A DNA stretch of 17,552 bases, taken from CAYGJN01 sp964350135. Its GTDB lineage: Bacteria > Bdellovibrionota > Bacteriovoracia > Bacteriovoracales > Bacteriovoracaceae. Position numbers and translations under genes: made by a program. This document shows positions 7,371 through 13,378 of this stretch, in pieces. Location: assembly GCA_964350135.1 (NCBI GenBank), contig CAYGJN010000055.1:1-17552 (forward strand), given 5' to 3'. Below the pieces are notes generated by a model. It saw nothing but the letters and a program-made list of their open reading frames with translations, was not told where the DNA came from and did not search any database. Within the stretch, counting starts at the first letter, position 1; every line of letters begins with the position of its first letter.

Positions 7371-7715
7371 GATAAGACTTTGTAGTTTTGCTTTGGCCAA
7401 TACTAGCTTTTGAATTTCTTTATCTGAAAAATCATGAACATTTTCTACAAAACTTTCTAATGTTTTAACTTCTTTTCCTTCAAGAATACTTTTGGTCTCC
7501 TCCATTGATAGATTTTCATCAACAAGGAGGCCCTTAAGCTTAAGGATAGCTTCAATATCCTTATGCTCATATACTTTTTGACCTGAAGAAGTGGAAAGTG
7601 GAGAAATTTCAGCAAATTCAGTTTCCCAAAACCTAAGTACATATGGTCTTACACCAGTGATTTCACAAACTTCGTCTAACTTAAAACTAGATTTTTGGGG
7701 AATAATAGTACTCAT
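7329..7715 (-). CDS. Small MerR-family transcriptional regulator (downstream of ihfA)
   Basis: A 128-residue MerR-type DNA-binding protein. A winged helix-turn-helix covers about residues 11-75: 'FKLDEVCEITGVRPYVLRFW' is the characteristic first helices, 'QKVYEHKDIEAILKLKGLL' the wing and helix 3, and 'LSMEETKSIL' the end of the domain. The rest is a Lys/Glu-rich coiled coil for dimerisation, with no effector domain and no Cys metal site. A MerR gene of this subtype follows ihfA in many proteobacteria. The start is ATG 7715, two bases after the ihfA stop. A TTG at 7721 overlapping that stop (TTGA) would add two residues. The 3' end runs 42 bases into ispA on the other strand. Target and signal are unknown. 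Confidence 0.8.
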   Translation of the reverse strand: MSTIIPQKSSFKLDEVCEITGVRPYVLRFWETEFAEISPLSTSSGQKVYEHKDIEAILKLKGLLVDENLSMEETKSILEGKEVKTLESFVENVHDFSDKEIQKLVLAKAKLQSLISKLGLVEKRFYSV

Positions 7716-7717
7716 AC

Positions 7718-8113
7718 TCAATCATCTCTTTCTTCTGAATTTGATAGAAATGAACTTAATGCTTTTGGAAGAAAATCTCTTGGAGGAATAGATTTATCTT
7801 CTTTTCCATGTTCATCAACTCTATGAGCATAACGATTTGTAACATCATCTCTTAAAACTTGAGATGGTTTAAATGTTAAAACTCTTCTTGCAGGTATAGG
7901 CATAGCATCACCGGTCTGAGGGTTACGCCCCATTCTAGTGGCCTTATCTCTTATAGAGAAATTCCCAAAACCTGAGATTTTAACTTTCTCGCCTTTAGCT
8001 AATGTATCTTTGATAGTGTTGAATACGAGATCTACTAGATCCGCTGCTTCTTTTTTTGTAAAGCCAGCTTCTTTATAAATCCGTTCTACGATATCAGCTT
8101 TGGTCATTGCCAT
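7718..8113 (-). CDS. ihfA: IHF alpha/HU-family DNA-bending protein with C-terminal extension
   Basis: A nucleoid-associated DNA-bending protein, probably the alpha subunit of integration host factor. The 131 residues begin M-A-M-T-K-A-D-I-V. The core (1 to about 97) has 'GEKVKISGFGNF' and 'RNPQTGDAMPIPARRVLTFKPS', with the intercalating Pro of the R-N-P arm. IhfA is usually about 99 residues; here an acidic, Pro- and Ser-containing tail of about 30 residues is added ('EHGKEDKSIPPRDFLPKALS'). The start is set by GGAGG followed 6 bases later by ATG 8113; the longer reading from 8167 adds residues with no family match. The rplT-ihfA-MerR order supports IhfA over HU, although pheST is missing between. 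It is separated from rplT by a terminator and so probably has its own promoter. Confidence 0.85.
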   Translation of the reverse strand: MAMTKADIVERIYKEAGFTKKEAADLVDLVFNTIKDTLAKGEKVKISGFGNFSIRDKATRMGRNPQTGDAMPIPARRVLTFKPSQVLRDDVTNRYAHRVDEHGKEDKSIPPRDFLPKALSSFLSNSEERDD

Positions 8114-8205
8114 AACGATCCTCCATGATTGCCGACCGAGCCTAAACCCTTGTTTATAGGTTAACAAACAACAAGATTTTGAGCAAAGAAAAAAGTGCTA
8201 ACTTA

Positions 8206-8240
8206 TTAAAAATAAGGCGATTCTTGAAAAAATCGCCTTA
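8206..8240 (-). terminator. Rho-independent terminator after rplT
   Basis: A perfect 10-base-pair inverted repeat, TAAGGCGATT at 8213-8222 against AATCGCCTTA at 8231-8240 with an 8-base loop, is followed on the minus strand by TTTTTAATAA. It lies 30 bases beyond the rplT stop, so it should end the infC-rpmI-rplT transcript and separate it from ihfA. Confidence 0.8.
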
Positions 8241-8269
8241 GGATTGGAATATTTCAGATTTTATCTGGA

Positions 8270-8614
8270 CTATTTTACTGAGTTATAGATTGTTTTGAAG
8301 CTTTCAAAATCACGAGCTGCAATATCTGCAAGCATCTTACGATTAAGATCAATATTCTTAGACTTAAGTGCACCCATAAACTTAGAGTAAGATCCACCAA
8401 GTACTTTAGTTGCTGCAGAAATACGAGTAATCCATAATCTTCTCATATCTCTTTTTAATAATCTTCTTGATTTATATACATAGTGAAGAGCTCTCTTCAC
8501 TGTCTCTGCTGTGTGACGGAACTTTCTTCTTCTATCGTAGTGAAAGCCCTTAGCTAATTTTAAAACTCTGTTTCTTCTTCTTCTGGCCTTAAAGCCACGT
8601 TTTACCCGTGCCAT
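8270..8614 (-). CDS. rplT: 50S ribosomal protein L20
   Basis: L20 of the large subunit, an early-assembly 23S rRNA binder. Its length of 114 residues is close to the family norm. The N-terminus 'MARVKRGFKARRRRNRVLK' and the C-terminal 'RLWITRISAATKVLGGSYSKFM' are unmistakable. The basic N-terminal extension and globular C-terminal half are both complete. GGAGA lies about 6 bases before the ATG. It is third in the infC-rpmI-rplT operon. In several bacteria L20 represses this operon by binding its mRNA. Confidence 0.98.
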   Translation of the reverse strand: MARVKRGFKARRRRNRVLKLAKGFHYDRRRKFRHTAETVKRALHYVYKSRRLLKRDMRRLWITRISAATKVLGGSYSKFMGALKSKNIDLNRKMLADIAARDFESFKTIYNSVK

Positions 8615-8687
8615 AATTTTCTCCTAAGTCATTTGGTAGGGGGCCTAATAGCGCTTAACCACTACTCAATTCACTTCTTTATCGTTA

Positions 8688-8885
8688 TTAACCGTAAGGA
8701 AGCATCCTCTTGGCCTGTCTTAAGTCTGCTTGATGAACATATCCAGCTTTACGCTTATCTCTCTTACTATTTGAAGACATCTTAGTAAGAATATGGCGTA
8801 AATTATTTCTTTTAATTTTAATCTTTCCAGTTCCTGTGAGCTTGTATCTTTTAGCTGCAGCTCTTTTGGTTTTCATTTTAGGCAT
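8688..8885 (-). CDS. rpmI: 50S ribosomal protein L35
   Basis: L35 of the large subunit: 65 residues, highly basic, starting M-P-K-M-K-T-K-R-A-A-A-K-R and ending 'LRQAKRMLPYG', as expected for the family. A start four codons upstream at 8897 is possible, but a GGAG about 8 bases before ATG 8885 and the conserved N-terminus favour 8885. It lies between infC and rplT, with intergenic stretches of 100 and 73 bases on the two sides. Confidence 0.97.
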   Translation of the reverse strand: MPKMKTKRAAAKRYKLTGTGKIKIKRNNLRHILTKMSSNSKRDKRKAGYVHQADLRQAKRMLPYG

Positions 8886-8916
8886 GAGTAGCTCCAAATT
8901 ATTATAATTTCAACAG

Positions 8917-8942
8917 TTTACAAATTTCTGTGTAAATTTACA
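8917..8942 (-). promoter_or_regulatory. TTTACA/TGTAAA inverted repeats between infC and rpmI
   Basis: The 100-base infC-rpmI spacer contains a perfect 12-base palindrome, TGTAAATTTACA (8931-8942), plus another TTTACA at 8917-8922 that can pair with the same TGTAAA across an 8-base loop. A second hairpin, GCCA/TGGC with flanking pairs, lies nearer infC at about 8963-8979. In E. coli the translational operator for L20 maps to the infC-rpmI region, so a role as operator or mRNA switch is possible, but nothing here proves it. Confidence 0.25.
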
Positions 8943-8985
8943 GTCTGATTAAATACCACCCTCGCCACAAGCTGGCAACGGCGTA

Positions 8986-9528
8986 TTACTTCTTTTTAGA
9001 AGGAGACATGATGGTGATAATACGATTTCCCATCATTTTGGGGGCACTCTCAACGATCCCTCCAAACTCTATTACTAACTCAATAATCGTATTAAATTTA
9101 TTAATCCCGATATCTTTGTGGGCCATCTCCCGTCCACGAAACTGCATAATCATTTTGACCTTATCCCCTTGATCAAGGAATTTTTCGGCTTTGCGTAATT
9201 TTACGTCTAAATCATGCTTTTCAATATTAGGTCGAAATTGAATTTCTTTTAATTGAACAACCGTTTGCTTTTTCTTAGCTTCACTAAGTTTTTTCTGCTG
9301 CTCATATTTAAATTTTCCGTAATCAATAAGCTTAACTACTGGAGGCTTAGCGTTTGGAGACACTTCTACCAAATCAAGTCCTTGATCTTGGGAGAGCCGC
9401 CTGGCTTCTTCCATAGAGACTACACCGTACTGTGTACCATCATCTCCTATTAATCTTGCTTCTGTTGCTCTAATTTGGTGGTTAATCCGAGGACCGGTTA
9501 CTCTACTAGTTCTGCGCTTGTCTTGAAT
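8986..9528 (-). CDS. infC: Translation initiation factor IF-3, ATT start
   Basis: IF-3 binds the 30S subunit and checks the start codon and initiator tRNA. Family signatures are 'RINHQIRA', 'GLDLVEVSPNAKPPVVKLIDYGKFKYE', 'KEIQFRP', and 'FRGREMAHKDIG', ending in 'SPSKKK'. An ATG at 9540 is in frame but has no SD, and a GGAG falls inside its first codons (9538-9535). That GGAG is 6 bases upstream of ATT 9528. infC starts with AUU in E. coli and many other bacteria, where IF-3 uses it to repress its own translation. I therefore begin at 9528 (180 residues, M-Q-D-K-R-R-T). It is the first gene of the infC-rpmI-rplT operon. Confidence 0.95.
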   Translation of the reverse strand: MQDKRRTSRVTGPRINHQIRATEARLIGDDGTQYGVVSMEEARRLSQDQGLDLVEVSPNAKPPVVKLIDYGKFKYEQQKKLSEAKKKQTVVQLKEIQFRPNIEKHDLDVKLRKAEKFLDQGDKVKMIMQFRGREMAHKDIGINKFNTIIELVIEFGGIVESAPKMMGNRIITIMSPSKKK

Positions 9529-9563
9529 AGTTAACTCCATCGTTTAAAAACATTCAGTTATCA

Positions 9564-9593
9564 ATAGTAAATGATAACTACCCTTAGAATCAA
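9564..9593 (-). promoter_or_regulatory. Possible infC operon promoter, -10 inside an inverted repeat
   Basis: On the minus strand TTGATT (9593-9588) and TACTAT (9569-9564) are spaced 18 bases and would start transcription near 9557, about 30 bases before the infC ATT. The -10 lies in the loop of an 8-base-pair perfect inverted repeat, AGTTATCA (9556-9563) with TGATAACT (9572-9579), which could be an operator. The same repeat, followed on the minus strand by GAATG then TTTTT, might instead be a weak terminator for the upstream gene. Confidence 0.35.
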
Positions 9594-9595
9594 GC

Positions 9596-10072
9596 TTATA
9601 ACTTGTTAAAATATTGGATGTCAATGCAACTTACTGCATCCATACTATCATAGATCTTGAGTGACCAGGTCCTGCCAATACTTTTACCGCTCTCAAGAAG
9701 CTCCTGCTCAAATTCTTCACAATTTTTAAGTACTAACTCCCATGAGAACTCATTGATTGGAGCTTCAATGCTACGAATAAAAGCTTCCCCTTTATGGCCA
9801 TCGAAAAGAGCTAGTTCAGACTCCTCCGGGACTATCTCAAAGCCTATTACTGGAGTTGCAACCCAATGGTCCATATCCTCAATCGGGATCTCTGAAAGCG
9901 GCTCAAAAAAGAAAAGGCAGCAATGATTAGAAAACTCATCAAGCTGAGGAGACTTTTCAATATAATCGAGAAGAATTTGATACTGAGTTATCCAATCTCT
10001 AGGAATCCCTGATCCTTCTAAGTAAAGATAGCGAGTATTTCCTAATTCCTGAACTTGATACGTTGAGTTCAT
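9596..10072 (-). CDS. Hypothetical protein, 158 residues, acidic, third gene of guaB-plsB operon
   Basis: I do not recognise this family. The protein is 158 residues, soluble and acidic, with no signal peptide or membrane segment. Notable pieces are 'NHCCLFFFEPLSEIP', 'ATPVIGFEIVPEESELALF' and a C-terminal 'IGRTWSLKIYDSMDAVS'. The alternating hydrophobic strands and single Glu-rich helix ('NCEEFEQELLESGKSIG') give a vague resemblance to GyrI-like/SOUL small-molecule-binding folds, too weak to name. The ATG overlaps the plsB stop (TAATG), so it is translated with plsB and belongs to that operon. The 55-base spacer to infC follows. Codon use looks like that of the neighbours. It is probably a real gene, since it is overlap-coupled and fills its space. 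Confidence 0.65.
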   Translation of the reverse strand: MNSTYQVQELGNTRYLYLEGSGIPRDWITQYQILLDYIEKSPQLDEFSNHCCLFFFEPLSEIPIEDMDHWVATPVIGFEIVPEESELALFDGHKGEAFIRSIEAPINEFSWELVLKNCEEFEQELLESGKSIGRTWSLKIYDSMDAVSCIDIQYFNKL

Positions 10073-11847
10073 TAATAAGAGGCTTTCATATTAAAAGTTA
10101 AAAGTGTAGTGAGGTCATTTGCCGTGTTTTCAATCAAAAGCTCTGTCGCTTTTTTATCAATTTGATAATATTGCCCGGCTTCATCCCTACGCAAAAAACC
10201 CTCATTGATAAAAAACTTTAGAGAATTTTTCAACAAGGCCAACGAAAAGCTTTCTGGATATTTGATAAAGCTTCCATGCTCTTTTTCTAGGTCATGAATT
10301 TCTTTACTGACTTTACTTATTTGCTCTAAATCAAATGGCTTATCTTGGAAATGCTTAACTGCCAAAGCAGCAATATAATAGCCTTCAAAGATATAACTAA
10401 ACCCTCTTAAAAAACTTCCTATAAATTTTGAAATCTTTGCAAAGTCCTTAGCTGGAAGATGCATGCACTCTTCTAACGTAATAACTTCTCTTTCAAGAGC
10501 AATGGAAACGATCTTTAGAGTTTTTTGAATAACTTCTTTAATATCAGGCAAGTAAAACTCGTATTTAAGCTCGTTAATTTTTTGCTTCAATATATGCTTA
10601 GCGCCTCGTAGGTCATCAATCTCTTCTTTTAAAATACTTATAAGAAGAACATTAACAAAATAAGGAACTAGAAAATGATGTAAAATAGAGTTTTTAAAAT
10701 AAAGAAGTTCCATTCTTCGATTTGTTTCGACTGCATAAAAAGTTTGGTGAAGTTTGTCTTTTTCAATGACTTTAATTTTTTTATCCCGAATAAGAAGCTC
10801 AAGTCCACGCCTTATAGACTTTTCAACTTTATCTCCCAAAAGAGAATTTGATACTTCAACATCGAGATGCCCACAATAAATTAGAACAAGTTTAACTTTT
10901 TCTAGGATCTGGTTAAAAGTGAGAGCACCAGAAGGCTCATCCAGTAAGATAAGACCCAAAAGGGAAATAGGAGTTACACAAATACCTTTACCAACGGCCC
11001 GGTAACATTTAAATGCCATTTTATGAATTGAAGTTTTAAAATCAGAGCTTAAAGTTTTATCAATAGGACTGCCAATATTAATATGAATCGTACCAAGTTC
11101 TTTACTTAAAAGTTTATAAAGTTTAAAAAGCTGTGTGCTGCTTTCTTTCTCTTTTTTTCCACCACCCAATTCTTTAATAAGAGATTTTTCCTCAGGAACA
11201 AATTCATGCATTATTGAAACAGGCACAAAGACCATAGGCTTAGCATTTGGATCTTCTTTAACAAGCTGCTCATGAGCTGTAATAAGCATTGAGAAAAGAC
11301 CAAACCTAGGTGGCAAAAGCTTTCCTGTACGAGAACGTCCACCTTCAAAAAAGAACTCTATAGGATGCCCTTCTTTTAAAAGATAGTACAGATAGGCTTC
11401 TAGTGTGAGTTTATAGTTATTATCATCTTGAAAACTTCTTCGAATAAAAAAACATCCAGATTTTCTAAACATTACGCCAATAGGAAAAATATTTAAATTA
11501 ATTCCTCCAGCAATATGAACAGGTACCTTTCCATCAAATCGTGTATGAATAATATAGTTTAGCGCAAGGTAATCTGCATGAGACTGATGATTTGGCACAA
11601 AAATTAAACATTTCTCTTTGGCCAACCTTTCAATATCTACATTAGGGGCAACATTTAAATTTATGCCGTCATAGAGTTTAGAAAAAGGCATATCAAGAAA
11701 ACTTCCCATCTTTTTAACAAAAGAAGGGGAATATTCAGCTTTAATTTCTTTTAAGTTGGCAAGAACCTTAGAACGTTCAAAAGCATTATCACCAATATAT
11801 TGATTTAATTCTGGGTAGCTAAGAACAATCTTTTCAATATGCTTCAT
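10072..11847 (-). CDS. plsB: Glycerol-3-phosphate acyltransferase, PlsB family (short form)
   Basis: Probably the first acylation of glycerol-3-phosphate in phospholipid synthesis, on the inner membrane surface. All four acyltransferase blocks are present: I, 'NHQSHAD' (86-92, the HX4D catalytic pair His87/Asp92); II, 'GCFFIRR' (131-137); III, 'FFFEGGRSRTGK' (165-176); IV, 'VFVPVSIMHE' (206-215). This 'EGGRSRTGK' form and the long C-terminal helical domain are PlsB/GPAT-like, not PlsC-like. At 591 residues it is shorter than E. coli PlsB (about 807), mainly because it lacks most of the N-terminal region before block I. No transmembrane helix is evident. It starts 6 bases after the guaB stop and overlaps the next gene by TAATG. 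There is no good SD. Confidence 0.85.
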   Translation of the reverse strand: MKHIEKIVLSYPELNQYIGDNAFERSKVLANLKEIKAEYSPSFVKKMGSFLDMPFSKLYDGINLNVAPNVDIERLAKEKCLIFVPNHQSHADYLALNYIIHTRFDGKVPVHIAGGINLNIFPIGVMFRKSGCFFIRRSFQDDNNYKLTLEAYLYYLLKEGHPIEFFFEGGRSRTGKLLPPRFGLFSMLITAHEQLVKEDPNAKPMVFVPVSIMHEFVPEEKSLIKELGGGKKEKESSTQLFKLYKLLSKELGTIHINIGSPIDKTLSSDFKTSIHKMAFKCYRAVGKGICVTPISLLGLILLDEPSGALTFNQILEKVKLVLIYCGHLDVEVSNSLLGDKVEKSIRRGLELLIRDKKIKVIEKDKLHQTFYAVETNRRMELLYFKNSILHHFLVPYFVNVLLISILKEEIDDLRGAKHILKQKINELKYEFYLPDIKEVIQKTLKIVSIALEREVITLEECMHLPAKDFAKISKFIGSFLRGFSYIFEGYYIAALAVKHFQDKPFDLEQISKVSKEIHDLEKEHGSFIKYPESFSLALLKNSLKFFINEGFLRRDEAGQYYQIDKKATELLIENTANDLTTLLTFNMKASY

Positions 11848-11853
11848 TAGGTT

Positions 11854-12915
11854 TTAGCGAACTCCGTGAGGCTTAGACTCTGTCATACCACTTGCACTCA
11901 TTTCCATGAATTGTGCATTTTGTTTCATTTCTAAAATTGTAGAAGCATTAAGATAGGTCATTCCAGAACGAATTCCGCCAGCGAGCTCATTTATGACATC
12001 ACTAACAGACCCTTTGCATGGAACTAATGTAGCCTCTCCTTCTGGAGCCATTCCTTGAGGAAGATCTCCTCTCCAAGAAACTTGTGCGTCTTTACTGGCC
12101 ATACCACGGTATTTTTTCATTCCACCTTTGAGCTCACCTGGAGTTTCAAGAGTGCCTGAAAGCATAGAGCCAAGCATAACAGCTTGAGATCCAGCACTAA
12201 GGGCCTTTACAATATCACCACTTGTCTTAATTCCCCCATCTGCAATAACCGGAACACCATGTTTTCTAGCTTCTTGGACACTTAAGGCAACGGCCGTTAA
12301 TTGTGGAACCCCACAACCAGTAATAATCCGAGTCGTACACATTGAACCAGGGCCAATTCCAACTTTCACTGAATCTGCTCCATGATCTATCATTTTTCTC
12401 ACCCCATCCGCTGTTGCTGTATTGCCAGCAATAACATCGATTTGAGGAAATTGTTTTTTCACATAATCAAGAATTTCGATCAACATCACAGAGTCACCGT
12501 GTGCAATATCAATAGTTAGAATTTTAACACCGGCCTCAACTAATGCATGTGCCCTTTTTTTTCCTGCTTCTTTAACTCCGATTGAGGCAGCAATAGGTGT
12601 TTGAAGATTATTTTGTTTTTGAAAATCTAAAATTCTTTTAACTTCTTCAACTTGTGTTGCAGTATCCATAAACCTATGAAGAATTCCAATACCTCCAAGT
12701 TTCGCCATAGCACAACACATCTCAGACTCTGAAATCGTATCCATATTAGAAGCTACAATAGGCAGCTCAAGGCTGTAGTTTTTGGTGATTTTAGTACTAA
12801 GATCGGGGTCTTTTCTGGAAGCAATTTCCGAATGCCTAGGGACTAGTAATACATCATCAAATGTTAGTCCTTTTCCTCTTTCTAAAATTGAATCAGCATT
12901 AAACATCAATTGCAT
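11854..12915 (-). CDS. guaB: IMP dehydrogenase/GMP reductase-family enzyme without CBS domains
   Basis: Most likely IMP dehydrogenase (IMP + NAD+ to XMP), the committed step of GMP synthesis. It is a 353-residue TIM barrel: 'GLTFDDVLLVP' (16-26), 'SNMDTI' (56-61), 'IDIAHGDS' (135-142), 'AGNTAT' (163-168), the catalytic loop 'GPGSMCTTR' with Cys193, 'DGGIKTSGD', and 'RGMASKD'. After 'GGIGILHRFM' a stretch of about 20 residues replaces the tandem CBS module (about 120 residues) of normal GuaB. The tail 'ASGMTESKPHGV' and 'PEGEA' resemble IMPDH; length resembles GMP reductase (GuaC), so that assignment stays possible. The Arg-Tyr pair expected in the IMPDH flap reads S-W-R-G here. GGGGGA precedes ATG 12915 by 4 bases. 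It heads the operon with plsB. Confidence 0.82.
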   Translation of the reverse strand: MQLMFNADSILERGKGLTFDDVLLVPRHSEIASRKDPDLSTKITKNYSLELPIVASNMDTISESEMCCAMAKLGGIGILHRFMDTATQVEEVKRILDFQKQNNLQTPIAASIGVKEAGKKRAHALVEAGVKILTIDIAHGDSVMLIEILDYVKKQFPQIDVIAGNTATADGVRKMIDHGADSVKVGIGPGSMCTTRIITGCGVPQLTAVALSVQEARKHGVPVIADGGIKTSGDIVKALSAGSQAVMLGSMLSGTLETPGELKGGMKKYRGMASKDAQVSWRGDLPQGMAPEGEATLVPCKGSVSDVINELAGGIRSGMTYLNASTILEMKQNAQFMEMSASGMTESKPHGVR

Positions 12916-12950
12916 AACATCCCCCGTTAAAGCAAATTAAATAACAAAAA

Positions 12951-12979
12951 GTTATACCCAGTAAAAGACGAGATTTAAA
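12951..12979 (-). promoter_or_regulatory. Possible guaB-plsB promoter
   Basis: On the minus strand TTTAAA (12979-12974) and TATAAC (12956-12951) are exactly 17 bases apart, matching the sigma-70 consensus at 4 and 5 of 6 positions. Transcription would start near 12944, leaving a leader of about 30 bases that contains the GGGGGA ribosome binding site. Confidence 0.4.
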
Positions 12980-13014
12980 CAGTAGAGAATACTTCAGAGA
13001 TAACAACGCGTCGC

Positions 13015-13263
13015 TCAAACAGTTAATTTGGCAATATAAATTGGAATGATGATATAAAAAATGCTGTCTCGTACCAAATAAAGAAAAAAGAATAACCAAA
13101 AATCCTTAACTCCCATCTCGTAGAGCTTTTCAATGCCGTGATATTGAAGCTTTTTACTCATGGCCACCATAAATTTTGTTTTGCCCCAATGATTGAAGAA
13201 AAACGAGATATTGCCATCGAGTTTTGTGTCTATTCTGTGAAATGATTCTTTTAAAACGCTCAT
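13015..13263 (-). CDS. Small putative single-pass membrane protein (82 residues)
   Basis: I do not recognise a family. The protein has 82 residues. The N-terminal 50 are mixed and basic ('FFFNHWGKTKFMVAMSKKLQ'), followed by a strongly hydrophobic stretch at about 55-78 ('FWLFFFLYLVRDSIFYIIIP') broken by Arg-Asp. This would give a tail-anchored or single-pass inner-membrane protein. It is transcribed away from hemA with 115 bases between the two starts, and ends 99 bases before guaB, which appears to have its own promoter. A 'GAGTAAAAAT' before the ATG is a poor SD. It fills an otherwise empty gap and its composition is protein-like, so it is probably real. Its position next to hemA is its only functional hint. 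Confidence 0.55.
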   Translation of the reverse strand: MSVLKESFHRIDTKLDGNISFFFNHWGKTKFMVAMSKKLQYHGIEKLYEMGVKDFWLFFFLYLVRDSIFYIIIPIYIAKLTV

Positions 13264-13276
13264 ATTTTTACTCAGC

Positions 13277-13321
13277 TAGTTAAATACCAATTCCTTGGCT
13301 GATTGAAAATGCATTTAACTA
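13277..13321. repeat. Inverted repeat in the divergent region upstream of hemA
   Basis: A perfect 9-base inverted repeat, TAGTTAAAT (13277-13285) and ATTTAACTA (13313-13321), separated by 27 bases, encloses a smaller dyad CCAA-TTCC-TTGG (13287-13298). It lies between the divergent starts of the 82-residue gene and hemA and could be a regulator site for either direction. In AT-rich DNA this could also be chance. Confidence 0.35.
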
Positions 13322-13342
13322 ATTAAAATTGCTATTTCACTG

Positions 13343-13371
13343 ATGAAAAATCGTATTTGAAAGTTTATACT
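13343..13371 (+). promoter_or_regulatory. Possible hemA promoter giving a leaderless or near-leaderless mRNA
   Basis: ATGAAA (13343-13348) and TATACT (13366-13371) are 17 bases apart, with 4 and 5 of 6 matches to the sigma-70 consensus. The expected start of transcription is at about 13378, next to the hemA ATG at 13379. That ATG has no SD, which fits leaderless translation. Confidence 0.4.
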
Positions 13372-13378
13372 CTCTAAC

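Noticed and set aside
8114..8167. Longer IhfA N-terminus from 8167
   Set aside because: The added residues match nothing in the family, while GGAGG sits 6 bases before ATG 8113, where the conserved sequence begins.
8541..8614. Possible recoding or slippage in the Arg-rich start of rplT
   Set aside because: The repeated Arg codons are normal for L20 and the frame is continuous with a complete protein.
9253..9926. Plus-strand open frames over infC and the 158-residue gene (9253-9453, 9657-9926)
   Set aside because: They are antisense to infC and to an operon-coupled gene, with no ribosome binding site and no family pattern.
12899..13099. Minus-strand open frame of 66 codons between guaB and the small membrane protein gene
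   Set aside because: It overlaps the guaB start and the 3' part of the 82-residue gene, is Cys/Leu-rich with no motif, and covers the likely guaB promoter.
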